From assembly GCA_947044365.1 (NCBI GenBank), contig OX345640.1, positions 1,359,001-1,423,000 of the forward strand: DNA of 64,000 nucleotides, written 5' to 3'. Position 1 is the stretch's first letter, and every line of letters starts with the position of its first letter. Source of the stretch: Petrosia ficiformis. Its lineage: Eukaryota; Porifera; Demospongiae; Haplosclerida; Petrosiidae. The translations under genes were made by a program, and so were the position numbers. Below the pieces are notes generated by a model. It made no database searches, had not been told where the DNA came from, and saw only the letters and a program-made list of their open reading frames with translations. Shown here in pieces: positions 50,001-63,200 of this stretch.

Positions 50001-50343
50001 CACACACCTGGCTTCTATTTTGTAATCATTAACAGTAACAGGAGATTAAAATTCCTTGCCTTTCTAAATTATATTATTATTATATTTGTAATATTAAGGA
50101 GACATGCATGCCTACTATAAGTTAACATTAATGTATTATATTTTATCTGCTATTAATTATATACATTTTGAGAAAGTTTACAGTAGGAATCACGAGTTCA
50201 GTATAAATAATTATTGTTATACATACATAATTATATATGAACAATTTTAGCAATGATTACCTGTACGCAAGTTCTGCTGCTAAGAAGAGCCCGACTGGTC
50301 CACCACCAATGATAGCAACATCTGTCTCGAGTCGATCAGACAT
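47098..50343 (-). CDS. FAD-dependent aromatic-type monooxygenase fused to RTN4IP1-like reductase
   Basis: Two exons, 50343-50261 and 49975-47098, give 986 residues. Residues 1-560 are a PheA/TfdB-type FAD monooxygenase: VAIIGGGPVGLFLAAELAYR (dinucleotide-binding, residues 9-28), VGCDGARSWVR (DG motif, about 186-196) and RVLLAGDAAHQWLPAGGYGL (about 313-332), plus the thioredoxin-like C-terminal part (FVLLVIGGAETD) of that family. A hydrophobic stretch (about 578-621) could cross or dip into a membrane. Residues 627-986 are a medium-chain dehydrogenase/reductase of the quinone-oxidoreductase/RTN4IP1 type: VHAACVNPIDIHIRKGFGA, LILGRDCSGEVVAVG, LVHGGAGGVGSFAIQLL (NADPH Rossmann) and the ending ARGK-like TRGKVVIDM. 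No zinc ligands are apparent. The 2.88-kb second exon spans both enzymes without a stop or intron, so the fusion is encoded directly. Substrates are unknown. In a genome with short exons this near-intronless structure hints at retroposition or transfer. Confidence 0.88.
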
Positions 50344-51545
50344 AATCCTGTCGAGCTAACCACTATATATCTTATGGCTGTTGTGTCATGTTTATAAATA
50401 CTGTCACTTAGTCACGTAAGTACTGTGTTATTTCCGCACGGTACGTCCGGGTACACTATATATTTCCCGTGCGGGTATAAGTCATAAATATAAATTAATG
50501 ACTACTTACTTTTTATGGCCCGCAGGGCCATCCCTATGATTGCTTTCCCACGGGTTCGATGTATGTTTATATATATATTTTCTTGTGTCCACTTACGCGA
50601 GTATGCGTTGTATACGTAGTTAAGGAAGTTACATCATTCCCGGGGGGCTTGGTCAATTAATGGGCGTGGCGCGTAAAAGAACGCGCGATCATTGATCAAG
50701 CTCTACACAGCAGCAGAAAAAAATCTGTGTAGCTTATGTAGAAACTGGAACTAATAGCTAGCTATTCTGCCTGAAATATATTCCTAAAGTTCTACAAGGT
50801 CCTTTGAAAGGTCAGGAGAGTAGATAATCAAAATAATAAGCTGTTGTCTTTCATGCTTGATAAAGTCAGCCATGATTACCGAATGCTGGACACCACAAAG
50901 CAGTCATAGAGATATGTTTATCTTTACTTAAATTTGTAAAGCAATCATAGGGATGTTTTTTTTCTCTATATACACTTGTTATAGTATGACTCGTTTATCA
51001 CAATTTTAGTTTGTTTATAGTTTAATTCACTAAAATTATATTAGGCTTACTTAAAAGGTTTTAGTTTTAGTTAACTAACTAAAATTGCCTATTATTGGCT
51101 ATTTTTCATTTTAGTTAGTTGTAGTTATTGCAATAGACTTGTAATTTAGTTATAGTTTAGTTAACTAAAATTCAAAATGCCTTACTGAAAGGGGTTTTAG
51201 TTTTCGATATAGTTAACTAAAGCAACACTAATAGGTATGCAAGGTAGCAACTACAAACTGATAGGCTAATAGTGAAGATAATTTATGTAGTATAAGCATG
51301 TTATATTAGTAAAATGTGTGAATCATGAATTTGATACTGGCTCTATAGATCGACATTTCATTTCAATAGTATGTACAACCCTCCTTATAAGTGTAGTAGT
51401 AATATATAATACAATGATGCAGTACTGAAGTAATAAAATAGAAGGAATAAATCAAGAAGCATAGGTTTAAAATTGTTGAAAAAGGTATTCCTTATGAGTG
51501 AAAGAAACAAAGTCATTATAACTTATATATAGTGATATATATAAT

Positions 51546-51576
<31 letters not shown>

Positions 51577-51690
51577 AGGGCCTAAAATATTTTTATTGCT
51601 TGTAACACTTTAAGAAGTACATAATAACAGTTCTTATGCATAGACTAATCATATTTATATAGCTACTTGATGAAATATAGAATAGAAAGT
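50344..51690. other. Spacer with element remnants
   Basis: Holds the MITE copy at 50515-50955, a stretch of TTAGTTAACTAAAA-type short palindromes (50990-51230) and a (TA)n tract at 51540-51575. No gene is seen. Confidence 0.5.
50515..50955 (-). mobile_element. MITE-like inverted-terminal element, copy 2
   Basis: Begins with a short palindrome (GGCCCGCAGGGCC) and CATCCCTATGATTGCTTTCC; the other end reads AAAGCAGTCATAGAGATA near 50900 and again AAAGCAATCATAGGGATG at 50938-50955. It is the reverse complement of 850-1262 over almost its full length. Confidence 0.6.
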
Positions 51691-54226
51691 TCATGCATTA
51701 AGATTCTTGGTGTAAAATTCAGTAAAGTCATTGTAATTCGCTAATGGTTCCAGTATACTATTCAAAACCTCAACTACTGCGGAAAAACAAGGTCTTTCGT
51801 CAGGGTTTTTGAGCCAACAGGATGTCATGAGAGAGTATCTGTGAAAAGAATCAGCGAGTGCATGAAATGAAATATAATAGTTAAACTCACATTTCTTGAG
51901 AACATACAGAATTTCTGGGTTTGCTTAGTCTTTCTCCTTTATTAAGCAATTCAACAGCTTCACCTGGACTGAGACCAGGATAAGGCGTTATGCCCACGCT
52001 GAATATTTCCCAACATACTACTCCATATGACCACTGAAAGAGAAATAACATATACCTGACTTAATCATTCTTAAAATATTTAACATACCACATCTGTTTT
52101 CTCATTAAATAAACCATCATTAATACTCTCCAATGACATCCACTTGACAGGCAGTTTCACTGAAGAGGTTTGTCGATAGTAGTGAGTTAAGTAGATATTT
52201 TCAGAGAGTCCAAAATCAGCCACCTTTATTATTCCATCTGATGAAATCCTATAAAATATAATAAGTAAAGTCTGTTCACATTCATGATGACCTCAAAATT
52301 AGGATGTGATGACTTTATATGTAATATAGTGTATAGGGTTATAAGGTTAATAATACATGAGTATACTGCAACTTAATAATGAAACAATGGATTGACATAC
52401 ATAAACAAAGAACAGGAAGGACAGCAAACAAAAGTTATGAATTTTTTTCTGAGGTAAACGCATATGACATCTACAATTATTATTATGAAAATGTTTTGCA
52501 TGTTATAATAATAATTATAGTGAAATCAAAATTAATTATCCAAAGTAAAAAGTGAACATGCAAGAACAGATATGCAAACTAGTGAGAATAGTGATTACAG
52601 AGACACAACACAACCTATTGTAGAATATTGTCTCTTCCTTATTAACCTGCCTTCATTAGCAAGCATAGTAAAGCATACTAGAAGGTCCAGATTATTTGTG
52701 GACATTAATTTCTACACAATATTTAATAATGATCTTACATGCAATTTCTTGTTGCAAGATCTCTATGGACAAAATGATTTTGCGTCAAGTAATCCATGCC
52801 ATTAGCTATTTGCAAACACATTGAGAGTAGTCGTTTTGTAGTGTCAAGAATGATATCATCATCTGCATCTTCATAAACAGTAAGGTTAGGTCTCTCGTTT
52901 TGTAGATAAGACAGAAGACTGCCTTTATTCATGAAAGGTGTTAAAATATATGGAGCATCTCCAAGATCAAGACAGACACCAAGCAGAGGCAAAACATTTA
53001 AATGATCAAAATCTTTCATTTTCAAACTCTCTTGTATAATATTGATAACATCAGATTTAGTGAATTCTCCTGTGAATGTGTGATAAAAACTAAAAGTATA
53101 CAATTGTCTTCAGTTTGAATGCATTCATTTATAATTCATATTGCATAAACAATTATAATATTAATAAATGTATGAGAAGGTTGACAAACCTGTAAGTGTT
53201 TTAGCAGCTACTGCTTGTGGTACACTATTGAAGTCTGATTCATGTGTGAGAAGACCACGATAAACAATACCAAATTCACCTATACAAATACATTAACTTT
53301 TTTCCAGAGCATTAAATAATTATGAGTTTACAATAAATCATGTATGCTTACTATACAAATGTATATATAAATACAAAAAAACAAGAAATATTATATATAG
53401 TAATAGTTGCTAATTGATTATCTAAGAATGGTATGTGCAATTGACAAGTCCAAAGTGGTGACACCTTAAAATTCATCAGAATTGTCAGTCCTATCTCATT
53501 TACACATACCATTCTAATCAATACTGAATTAGCAACTATCAACTTACATAATATTTCTTGTTTTTTTGTTTATTGTACACTGAAGAAGACAGTGAGTAAC
53601 TGTCGACATGTTTGATTTTTAATAAAATGTTTCTAATCAGAGTGTAACAAAACTAAATATCTGAATTATGAATCCTGATTACAATCTCTTCAAATACAAT
53701 TAATATTCAAATCATTATGATCAGTTACATTCCACTGTCATTGAGTGAAGACATATTAATACATGCTCACTAATTACCTTGACCAATCTTTTTAATTAAC
53801 TTTACTCTTGATGCTGAAATCAAATGACTTGAGAGTTCCTCTAAACATGCTGTTTCTCTCTCTTCATTATCTGGTAACATACACAAGATAGATATGTGGA
53901 TACAAACAGCACACACAACAGTATTCATACCAGTTTGGTCTATATTTGTAAAATAGAGTTCGTTCATCTCAATAGCTCTAGTAAAAATTTAAAATAAAAA
54001 TAATTTATTTTTGAACAACTGGTCATAAACTCATAACATATAAATACCTTGAATTAATTTTATTCCTCCGATGTTTTAATATAATCAATAAAATTATCAC
54101 CACCAATAAGAGTATTACAATACAAACTGGTACTATAGTACTGATAATGATTGTTTCAGTTTGAGTATCATCCATAGTTTCAGTATCTGGTATGAATGAA
54201 CATATGTATGTATGTATGTATGTATG

Positions 54227-54260
<34 letters not shown>

Positions 54261-57200
54261 TGTATGTATGTATGTATGTATGTATGCATGCATGTATTAT
54301 GTAGATTGTATGTATGTGTAGTTAGATACATTTTATGTATGTATGCATGGTTATGTCATGTATTTCACATACCTGAACAAGTCATTAAGTCATCATTCAA
54401 TTGATATCCAGGATTACATTCACAAATAAAACTTCCAATAGTGTTTATACATCTATGATCACAGGCACTGTTATTGTCACACTCGTTAATATCTGTCAAA
54501 AAAATTATGTTTATGCAGTATTATATATATACATAAATACAAATAAATAATTTTTTTACTACATTTTTGGGTATGCAAGTATGCAGGTTTGCATTCTTTA
54601 TGCATTATAATATTATACATATATGCATGTATTGTGTGTATATCAATGTTTTTGATAAGCTTATAGAGCCCACCATTGGCCCAAAAGAGCTTCTTATTTG
54701 GCACTGCACAGTTCTATTTGGGGGCAGTGATGCAGTTAATTATGATTATATTGTCACTAACAGCATTAACTTTTTGTTATTTGACTCAAAATGTATTCCC
54801 AATAGCGCAGATACGTAAGGCAAATTTAGCGCATGCTTAAAAACATATCACAAACTCTCATGTATATATATGTTTCTAACATTGAATGTTGGTATGTATG
54901 TTATTAGAATCCAACCACCACTCTAAATATCCTGGGCAGAACACTGTACATACCTGAACAAGTCATTAAGTTATCATTCAATTGATATCCAGAATTACAT
55001 TCACAGATAAAACTTCCAATAGTGTTTATACAATTCAAATTAGTACCATCTATCAAATAGAGAAACAAGATAATTATATTGAGAAAAAGCATCCCTATAA
55101 TTGCTTTGCAATGACTATGTATCATTGCTGATGGCACTAGTGTCTCTACCTTTCTGTGTACTCAAAAACTGGCATGGAGCCTGAAGAAGTAAGTGTAACT
55201 GCAATCAAGCTGGGGGTGGGACTGGGGCACTGCTCCCCCAATAATTACTGCAACCATATTATATTACAATCACAGTTATCAAAATCCAAAGAATTTAATT
55301 AATGCATAGCAGTCACATTGGTGATGATTTAAAGGTGAGGTACAAAATGATATAGACATGAAAGCTTCATCTACAACTCCTCCCAGATGCAATAAATGGC
55401 ATTCCAATCAAGGAAGTAACACAAATCAGTACAATTTGTGATTTTTTTTAATCACCAGCCAGCCTTAAAAAGTTTTATTACGGAAGTGCACAAGCTTCTG
55501 AAACTTTATATTAGCATTTCTGTCACTACTGCTAGTGCAGAACGTATTTTTTCTGCACTAAAATGTGTTAAAACGGAATTTTATGAACATCTAAATTTAC
55601 AAGATATTTCTGAACAATTCATCAAGTGTAATGACCAAGGAATAAACTTTTTGGAAATGTTTAGTTTATTTTGATTAAAATAAACATCAATTTTGTTGTG
55701 ATATTTTTAGCCTGCCCCCCAATAACATTTTCCTTCCTACTCCACTGTGACATACATATATATACATACATTAAACGCTGTGGAAAGCAATTATATGGAG
55801 GGCCTTGCAGGCCATAAAAATGGTAGTTATTTTATTATGGATCGGAGTATCAGTGTTTCAGACAAAGGGTGGTATCATGGCACTCCCTCACCTTTTAATT
55901 CTAAAGTTAATGCTTGAAACACTGTTTTACAACACTACTTAAATGTTTTTGACCAATCCTCATGACTACTGATGCACTCCTCCACCTGTAATATTTATCT
56001 TGGGGAAAACTCTGGTAGTATCTAACTATGTAAAGTACATGTCAAAACATAGCTGTTCTATGCATATAGGGCCCAAAAAACTAGTCAACTAATCAGTTAA
56101 GCTTAGAGTGGTTGAAGTGTGTTTGTTTGTATGTATGTATGTATGTATGTATGTATATATGTGTGTATGTATGTATGTGTGTGTGTGTGTATTTGTATGT
56201 ATGTATGCATGTAAACATGTATATATGTATGTATATATTATGTATGTGTATGTATGTATGTATGTATGTATGTAATACTATGTATAGTATGTATGATTGT
56301 ATGTATGACTGTATTCCTTGTGATATGCACTTCTTACAATTGGTGAGGTTACATTGCATTCCTGATTGTGGTTGCTGGAAGTCACCATTAACTTGATAGA
56401 CAAATACACCAGGACATCCCAAATTACTCTCTCTATTAACACTAAAGATGCTACTAGTAAGTGATCCATCCACACTGATGAAATTAACATTATTGCCTGC
56501 GTTAATTCCTACATGTACTTGAGGTGGATCTGAACATGTGGGTAAATTTATATCTCCATACAAGAAGAAAACAAAGGAATGAACACCATTTGTTGCTAGA
56601 ACACACTGAAATGTGACTCTCTGTTAAAGGAAAGTGTATGTTAGAAATATAATGATGTTATAGTGTTGTGGTTGAGTGGTTGGGTCTGTCATTCAGTTTA
56701 TTAACTGAAGGTATGCAATGCTGAGCAGCAACATTAATATGATGTTCAAATGATTAGGAAGATTGGGATTATATACCTTGGTGTTTATTTCAAGAACCCT
56801 TATTATTAGTAGTGATGTTATTTTTATCCATACTAAATATTTTGTTTTAGTTAATATAAAGTTAAAACTTACTTCTTCACTAGAGCAGACATATCCCACA
56901 TTATCCCATGTTACAATAAGCACTTCTGTAGCTGAGAATGTTGTTAGTTCAGGAAAAGCACTTGCTACATCCTCACTGATTCTCTGAATAGTTTCAGTGT
57001 TTGCAGTTACTCTATGCCACACATTACTATCAGAGTATCTAACTAGATCAGTCCAGAATGGAGCTATTAGTGCAGTACTAATAGGAAAACTATCTGGAGT
57101 ATTATCTTCAAATTCAGAATTGAAAGAAAGATCACCATTGTTATTTATCTACATACAAGCATAAAGAATGTTAACAATTATTATATATTTCATTCTAATA

Positions 57201-60200
57201 TAATTGATTACATAATTATGGTTCTGATTCATTCATTATTCAATTGGAACCACATTATTCTACAGGAAGTCATCAAAATGTGTTACATGGAAAGTACACT
57301 TATTAGTCTTCTTTCATAACATATTTTGTGGGCTTCCTGAACAAAAGAGCAGTGTATAAAGAGAGGACCTTGTGAATTGAATAATGAAAGTATCAATTTT
57401 GCCAGATTGAGTTTTAAATTAAAATATGATAACTAGTTTGAGACTTACAAATACTGTTGTATAATTTTTATTATGAAAAACAAAATCAGTATTCAATTGA
57501 ATTGATATGGAGCCATCATTTGTTAGGCCAGATGATATATCTTGATTTTCATCACCAAAGGGAAACAAATATCTACTATAGCATCCAATACCATCTGCAC
57601 ACTCATCAAAATCTGTCAAAAGATATGTTGTATGTATGTGTGAGTATATGTGTGTGTATGTATATATGTATGCATGTATGTATGTATAATTTTATATGTA
57701 TGTATAATATTATATGTATGTATAATATTATATGTATGTTCACTGTATGTATAAAATTATATCTATGTATGTAATGGTTATAACATATCTTCAAGTGCCA
57801 TATGGAATATATTGTTACTGTGATGATGTCAGGCCCAAGGGTGTGGTGTCATCACAGTGACATGTTGACAATATATTTCATGTGTGTAAACATCTGTTTC
57901 ATATGGAAACCAAGCATAAAAGTATTCTTATTCTTGGAAAAAAAAGGAGAGTCTTTAAAGTCTTTAAACTGTTAATTATAGAATGCCATCTTGACGCAGT
58001 CAGTGCCAACATCTGAGATGACATTCTGTATGTTGGCATTATTGGCCCTTTGCTCTTAACTGCTACCATACTAAAGTCTGTTCATATTCAGGATGATGAT
58101 GTGATGACTTTGTATGTAATATAGTGTATAGTTTAATACCATAAGATTAATATATGATTATAATATAACTTAATAATGAAGCAATGGAGTGAAATTTGAC
58201 ATACACAAAAAGAATGTGAAGGATAATTATGTATGGGAAAAAAGATTGTTGGTCATTCCAAAGTAAAATCATAGTGAACATGAAAGAACATTACAAGTAT
58301 ATACATACATGTGTATGTTATATGTGCATTTATGTAATAAGTATGTATGTACATATATTGGTATCATGTATTTCACATACCTGAACAAGTCATTAAGTCA
58401 TCATTCAATTGATAGCCAGAATTACATTCACAATTAAAGCTTCCAATAGTGTTTATACATCTATGATCACAGGTACTGTTATTATTACACTCATTAATAT
58501 CTGTCAAAATGACAATATACATAATAATAATTATTATATTGTCTAACTTCATGTATGTATATGTAAGTGACTGTGTTTGTGTGTGTGTGTGTGTGTGCAT
58601 ACATGTATGTATGTAGAAACTATGTACTTATATACATATGCACGTCTGTATATATGTATGTATGTATGCGTGTATGTATGTATGTATGTATGTATGTATA
58701 TATGTGTGTATGCATGTATGTATGCGTGCATGTACTATATGTATGTATTCGTGTATGTATGTATGTATGTATGCATGTATGTATGTATGTATATATGTAT
58801 GTATTATGTACGTTGTACATATAAATAAGTAGTTAGGTACATTTATGTATGTATGCATGGTTATATCATGTATTTCACATACCTGAACAAGTCATTAAGT
58901 CATCATTCAATCGATATCCAGAATTACATTCACAATTAAAGCTTCCAATAGTGTTTATACATCTATGATCACAGGTACTGTTATTGTTACACTCATTAAT
59001 ATCTGTCAAAATGTTATGATTATGTAATATATAAATATACGTTAAATACTAATTTTTTACTACATTTTTGGGTTTTGGGCATGCAAGTAAGCAGGCTTGC
59101 ATTCTTCATTATGTATGTATTATATACATACATGCATGTAATTTGTATTTCACATACCTGAACAAGTCATTAAGTCATCATTCAATCGATATCCAGAATT
59201 ACATTCACAATTAAAGCTTCCAATAGTGTTTATACATATATGATCACAGGTACTGCTATTGTTACACTCATTAATATCTGTCAAAAAGTTATGATTATGT
59301 AATATATAAATATACATTAAATACTAATTGTTTACTACATTTTTGGGTATGCAAGTGTGCAGGCTTGCATTCTTAATTATGTATGTATTATATACATACA
59401 TGCATGTAATTTGTATTTCACATACCTGAACAAGTCATTAAGTCATCATTCAATCGATATCCAGAATTACATTCACAATTAAAGCTTCCAATAGTGTTTA
59501 TACATATATGATCACAGGTACTGTTATTGTTACACTCATTAATATCTGTCAAAATGTTATGATTATGTAATATATAAATATACGTTAAATACTAATTTTT
59601 TACTACATTTTTGGGTTTTGGGCATGCAAGTAAGCAGGCTTGCATTCTTCATTATGTATGTATTATATACATACATGCATGTAATTTGTATTTCACATAC
59701 CTGAACAAGTCATTAAGTCATCATTCAATCGATATCCAGAATTACATTCACAATTAAAGCTTCCAATAGTGTTTATACATCTATGATCACAGGTACTGTT
59801 ATTGTTACACTCATTAATATCTGTCAAAAAGTTATGATTATGTAATATATAAATATACATTAAATACTAATTGTTTACTACATTTTTGGGTATGCAAGTG
59901 TGCAGGCTTGCATTCTTAATTATGTATGTATTATATACATACATGCATGTAATTTGTATTTCACATACCTGAACAAGTCATTAAGTCATCATTCAATCGA
60001 TATCCAGAATTACATTCACAATTAAAGCTTCCAATAGTGTTTATACATATATGATCACAGGTACTGTTATTGTTACACTCATTAATATCTGTCAAAATGT
60101 TATGATTATGTAATATATAAATATACGTTAAATACTAATTTTTTACTACATTTTTGGGTTTTGGGCATGCAAGTAAGCAGGCTTGCATTCTTCATTATGT

Positions 60201-63200
60201 ATGTATTATATACATACATGCATGTAATTTGTATTTCACATACCTGAACAAGTCATTAAGTCATCATTCAATCGATATCCAGAATTACATTCACAATTAA
60301 AGTTTCCAATAGTGTTTATACATATATGATCACAGGTACTGTTATTGTTACACTCATTAATATCTGTCAAAATGTTATGATTATGTAATATATAAATATA
60401 CGTTAAATACTAATTTTTTACTACATTTTTGGGTTTTGGGCATGCAAGTAAGCAGGCTTGCATTCTTCATTATGTATGTATTATATACATACATGCATGT
60501 AATTTGTATTTCACATACCTGAACAAGTCATTAAGTCATCATTCAATCGATATCCAGAATTACATTCACAATTAAAGCTTCCAATAGTGTTTATACATAT
60601 ATGATCACAGGTACTGTTATTGTTACACTCATTAATATCTGTCAAAAAGTTATGATTATGTAATATATAAATATACATTAAATACTAATTGTTTACTACA
60701 TTTTTGGGCTCGCCGCGCCTACGCTTGGGCGAGTCTTTAGCACTTTGGTTGTCATTCTGTCATTCATTCTGTCTGTCTGTCTGTCGGTCTGTCTGTCTGT
60801 CCCCACTTATTTAATTTAATCGTCGATTTAAAGACTTCATAGAGTAGAGAAAGAAGTGTGTAAAAATCGTATTGAAAAAAGATTTGCCACAGACATTGTT
60901 TTAGCGAGTTATTCATTCATTCCTCCCAACTTTTTTTTACTTTAAACAGTTATAACTTCAAACCTACAGCCGCCAAACTTTCTGATCTGTTCAAAAACAT
61001 GGTCTTCTATTGCTCTGTTGTTTTTCTAATGAAGTAAACTATATGAAAAGTTACTTAGAATGGAAAATGCTAAACCCACTACACATCCTAGCCAGATGCT
61101 TTAAGCGTTGATTTAAAGACTTCATAGAGTAGAGAAAGAAGTTTATCAAAATCGTATTGAAAAGAGATTTGCCACAGACATTGTTTTAGCAAGTTACAGA
61201 CTCATACATTCTATCTCTGTAAGCTCTGCCATTTACTTGCAATCACTTGAGATCAAACGTGGAGGTCAGTTTAGAGCAATACCTGCTATTATTGACTTTC
61301 AAATTACATATATTTGAACTGTAAGTTCAATGTTTTTGCTCATTGTAGTTGTAACAATGTACAATTCTTTATAAGATAATTATCTTTAGTAACTGACAGT
61401 TGTAGCATAGATATTTTGGTAATAATGAATGAGGTAATGAATATTTGTTGGAAGAGTATATTATGTAATTTGACTGTTAGTAATATAGTTATTATACTAG
61501 TGCAAAGCAGTATAGCTGATGGAGAATCATTCTTAGTCATCTTCCATGTGTTTTTATATTTATCAGAAATCAGTCTAGCCAACAAAAACCTTTCTCAACC
61601 AACTTTCAACTTTATATAAACAACAAATTCAAATTTAAGCTTGTTGCTTTCTCTCTTGCATCTCATTTATTTAATTGTTGCAATTGCAACCTATCCTTAA
61701 GCTACAGCGGCGAGGCCACACACCAAAGGTGCTTCATTACTACATTTTTGGGTATGCAAGTAAGCAGGCTTGCATTCTTCATTATGTATGTATTATATAC
61801 ATACATGCATGTAATTTATATTTCACATACCTGAACAAGTCATTAAGTCATCATTCAATCGATATCCAGAATTACATTCACAATTAAAGCTTCCAATAGT
61901 GTTTATACATCTATGATCACAGGTACTGTTATTGTTACACTCATTAATATCTGTCAAAATGTTATGATTATGTAATATATAAACATACATTAAATACTAC
62001 TTTTTACTACATTTTTGGGTATGCAAGTAAGCAGGCTTGCATTCTTCATTATGTATGTATTATATACATACATGCATGTAATTTGTATTTCACATACCTG
62101 AACAAGTCATTAAGTCATCATTCAATCGATATCCAGAATTACATTCACAATTAAAGCTTCCAATAGTGTTTATACATATATGATCACAGGTACTGTTATT
62201 GTTACACTCATTAATATCTGTCAAAAAGTTATGATTATGTAATATATAAATATACATTAAATACTAATTGTTTACTACATTTTTGGGTATGCAAGTAAGC
62301 AGGCTTGCATTCTTCATTATGTATGTATTATATACATATATGCATAGATTGTGTGTATATCAGTGTTTTAATAAGCTTATATGGCACAACGGCCCAAACA
62401 AGCTTCTTATTTGGCACTGCACAGTTCTCTTTTTTTGGCCAGTTGTGGAGTTAAATTATTATCATTATATTGTCACTAACAGCATTAACTATTTGTTATT
62501 TGACTCAAGATGTATTCCAAATAGTGCATATACTTGAGCCAAATTGGCTCATGCTTCAAAACGTATCAAAAACTCTGATGTGTTTCTAACTTTGTATGTT
62601 GGTATGTATGTTTCTTTGTATTTAACATATAGTGTTTTGCCCACACTGGTCAGTACTCAGCATGAATTACCCACCACTCATGATTAGATGAAGTAAACAC
62701 CTCTCAAATTATACATATATAGGCTACTGAGACATATATTGGATAAACGGCACTTAATGTAAGTTAGAATCCAACCACCACTCTACAAATCCTGGGCAGA
62801 ACACTTCACATACCTGAACAAGTCATTAAGACATCATTCGATTGATATCCAGTTTTACATTCAAAAATAAACTTTCTGTTAGTATTTACACATATCTGAT
62901 TACATGTTCCATTATTATTGTCACAGTCATTAATAATATCTCCTATGATTGCATGTATTGTATGTAAGTACATATGTATGCATGTATGCACTTGCATACA
63001 TACATGTATGTACTTGCATATATATACATACATACATACGTATGTATGTATATATATAACATACATATGTATGTATGTATATATGTATATAACTATGTAT
63101 ACATTGTATTTGTAACATAATTACATATGTATGTATTTATTTTATATACCTGAACAAGTCGTAAAGTCATCATTCAATCGATATCCAGAATTACATTCAC

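Noticed and set aside
49952..50007. Start at 50007 (MCVRFLYFPY) for the fusion oxidoreductase
   Set aside because: These residues are intron; the exon at 50343-50261 supplies the missing FAD-binding motif GGGPVG in frame.
54192..54404. Small plus-strand ORFs around microsatellites at 54.2, 56.1, 58.6 and 63.0 kb
   Set aside because: All are tetranucleotide-repeat frames without start context or conserved residues.
55438..55674. Functional plus-strand gene in the RTK intron
   Set aside because: Only the hAT C-terminal dimerisation piece remains; no catalytic part is present.
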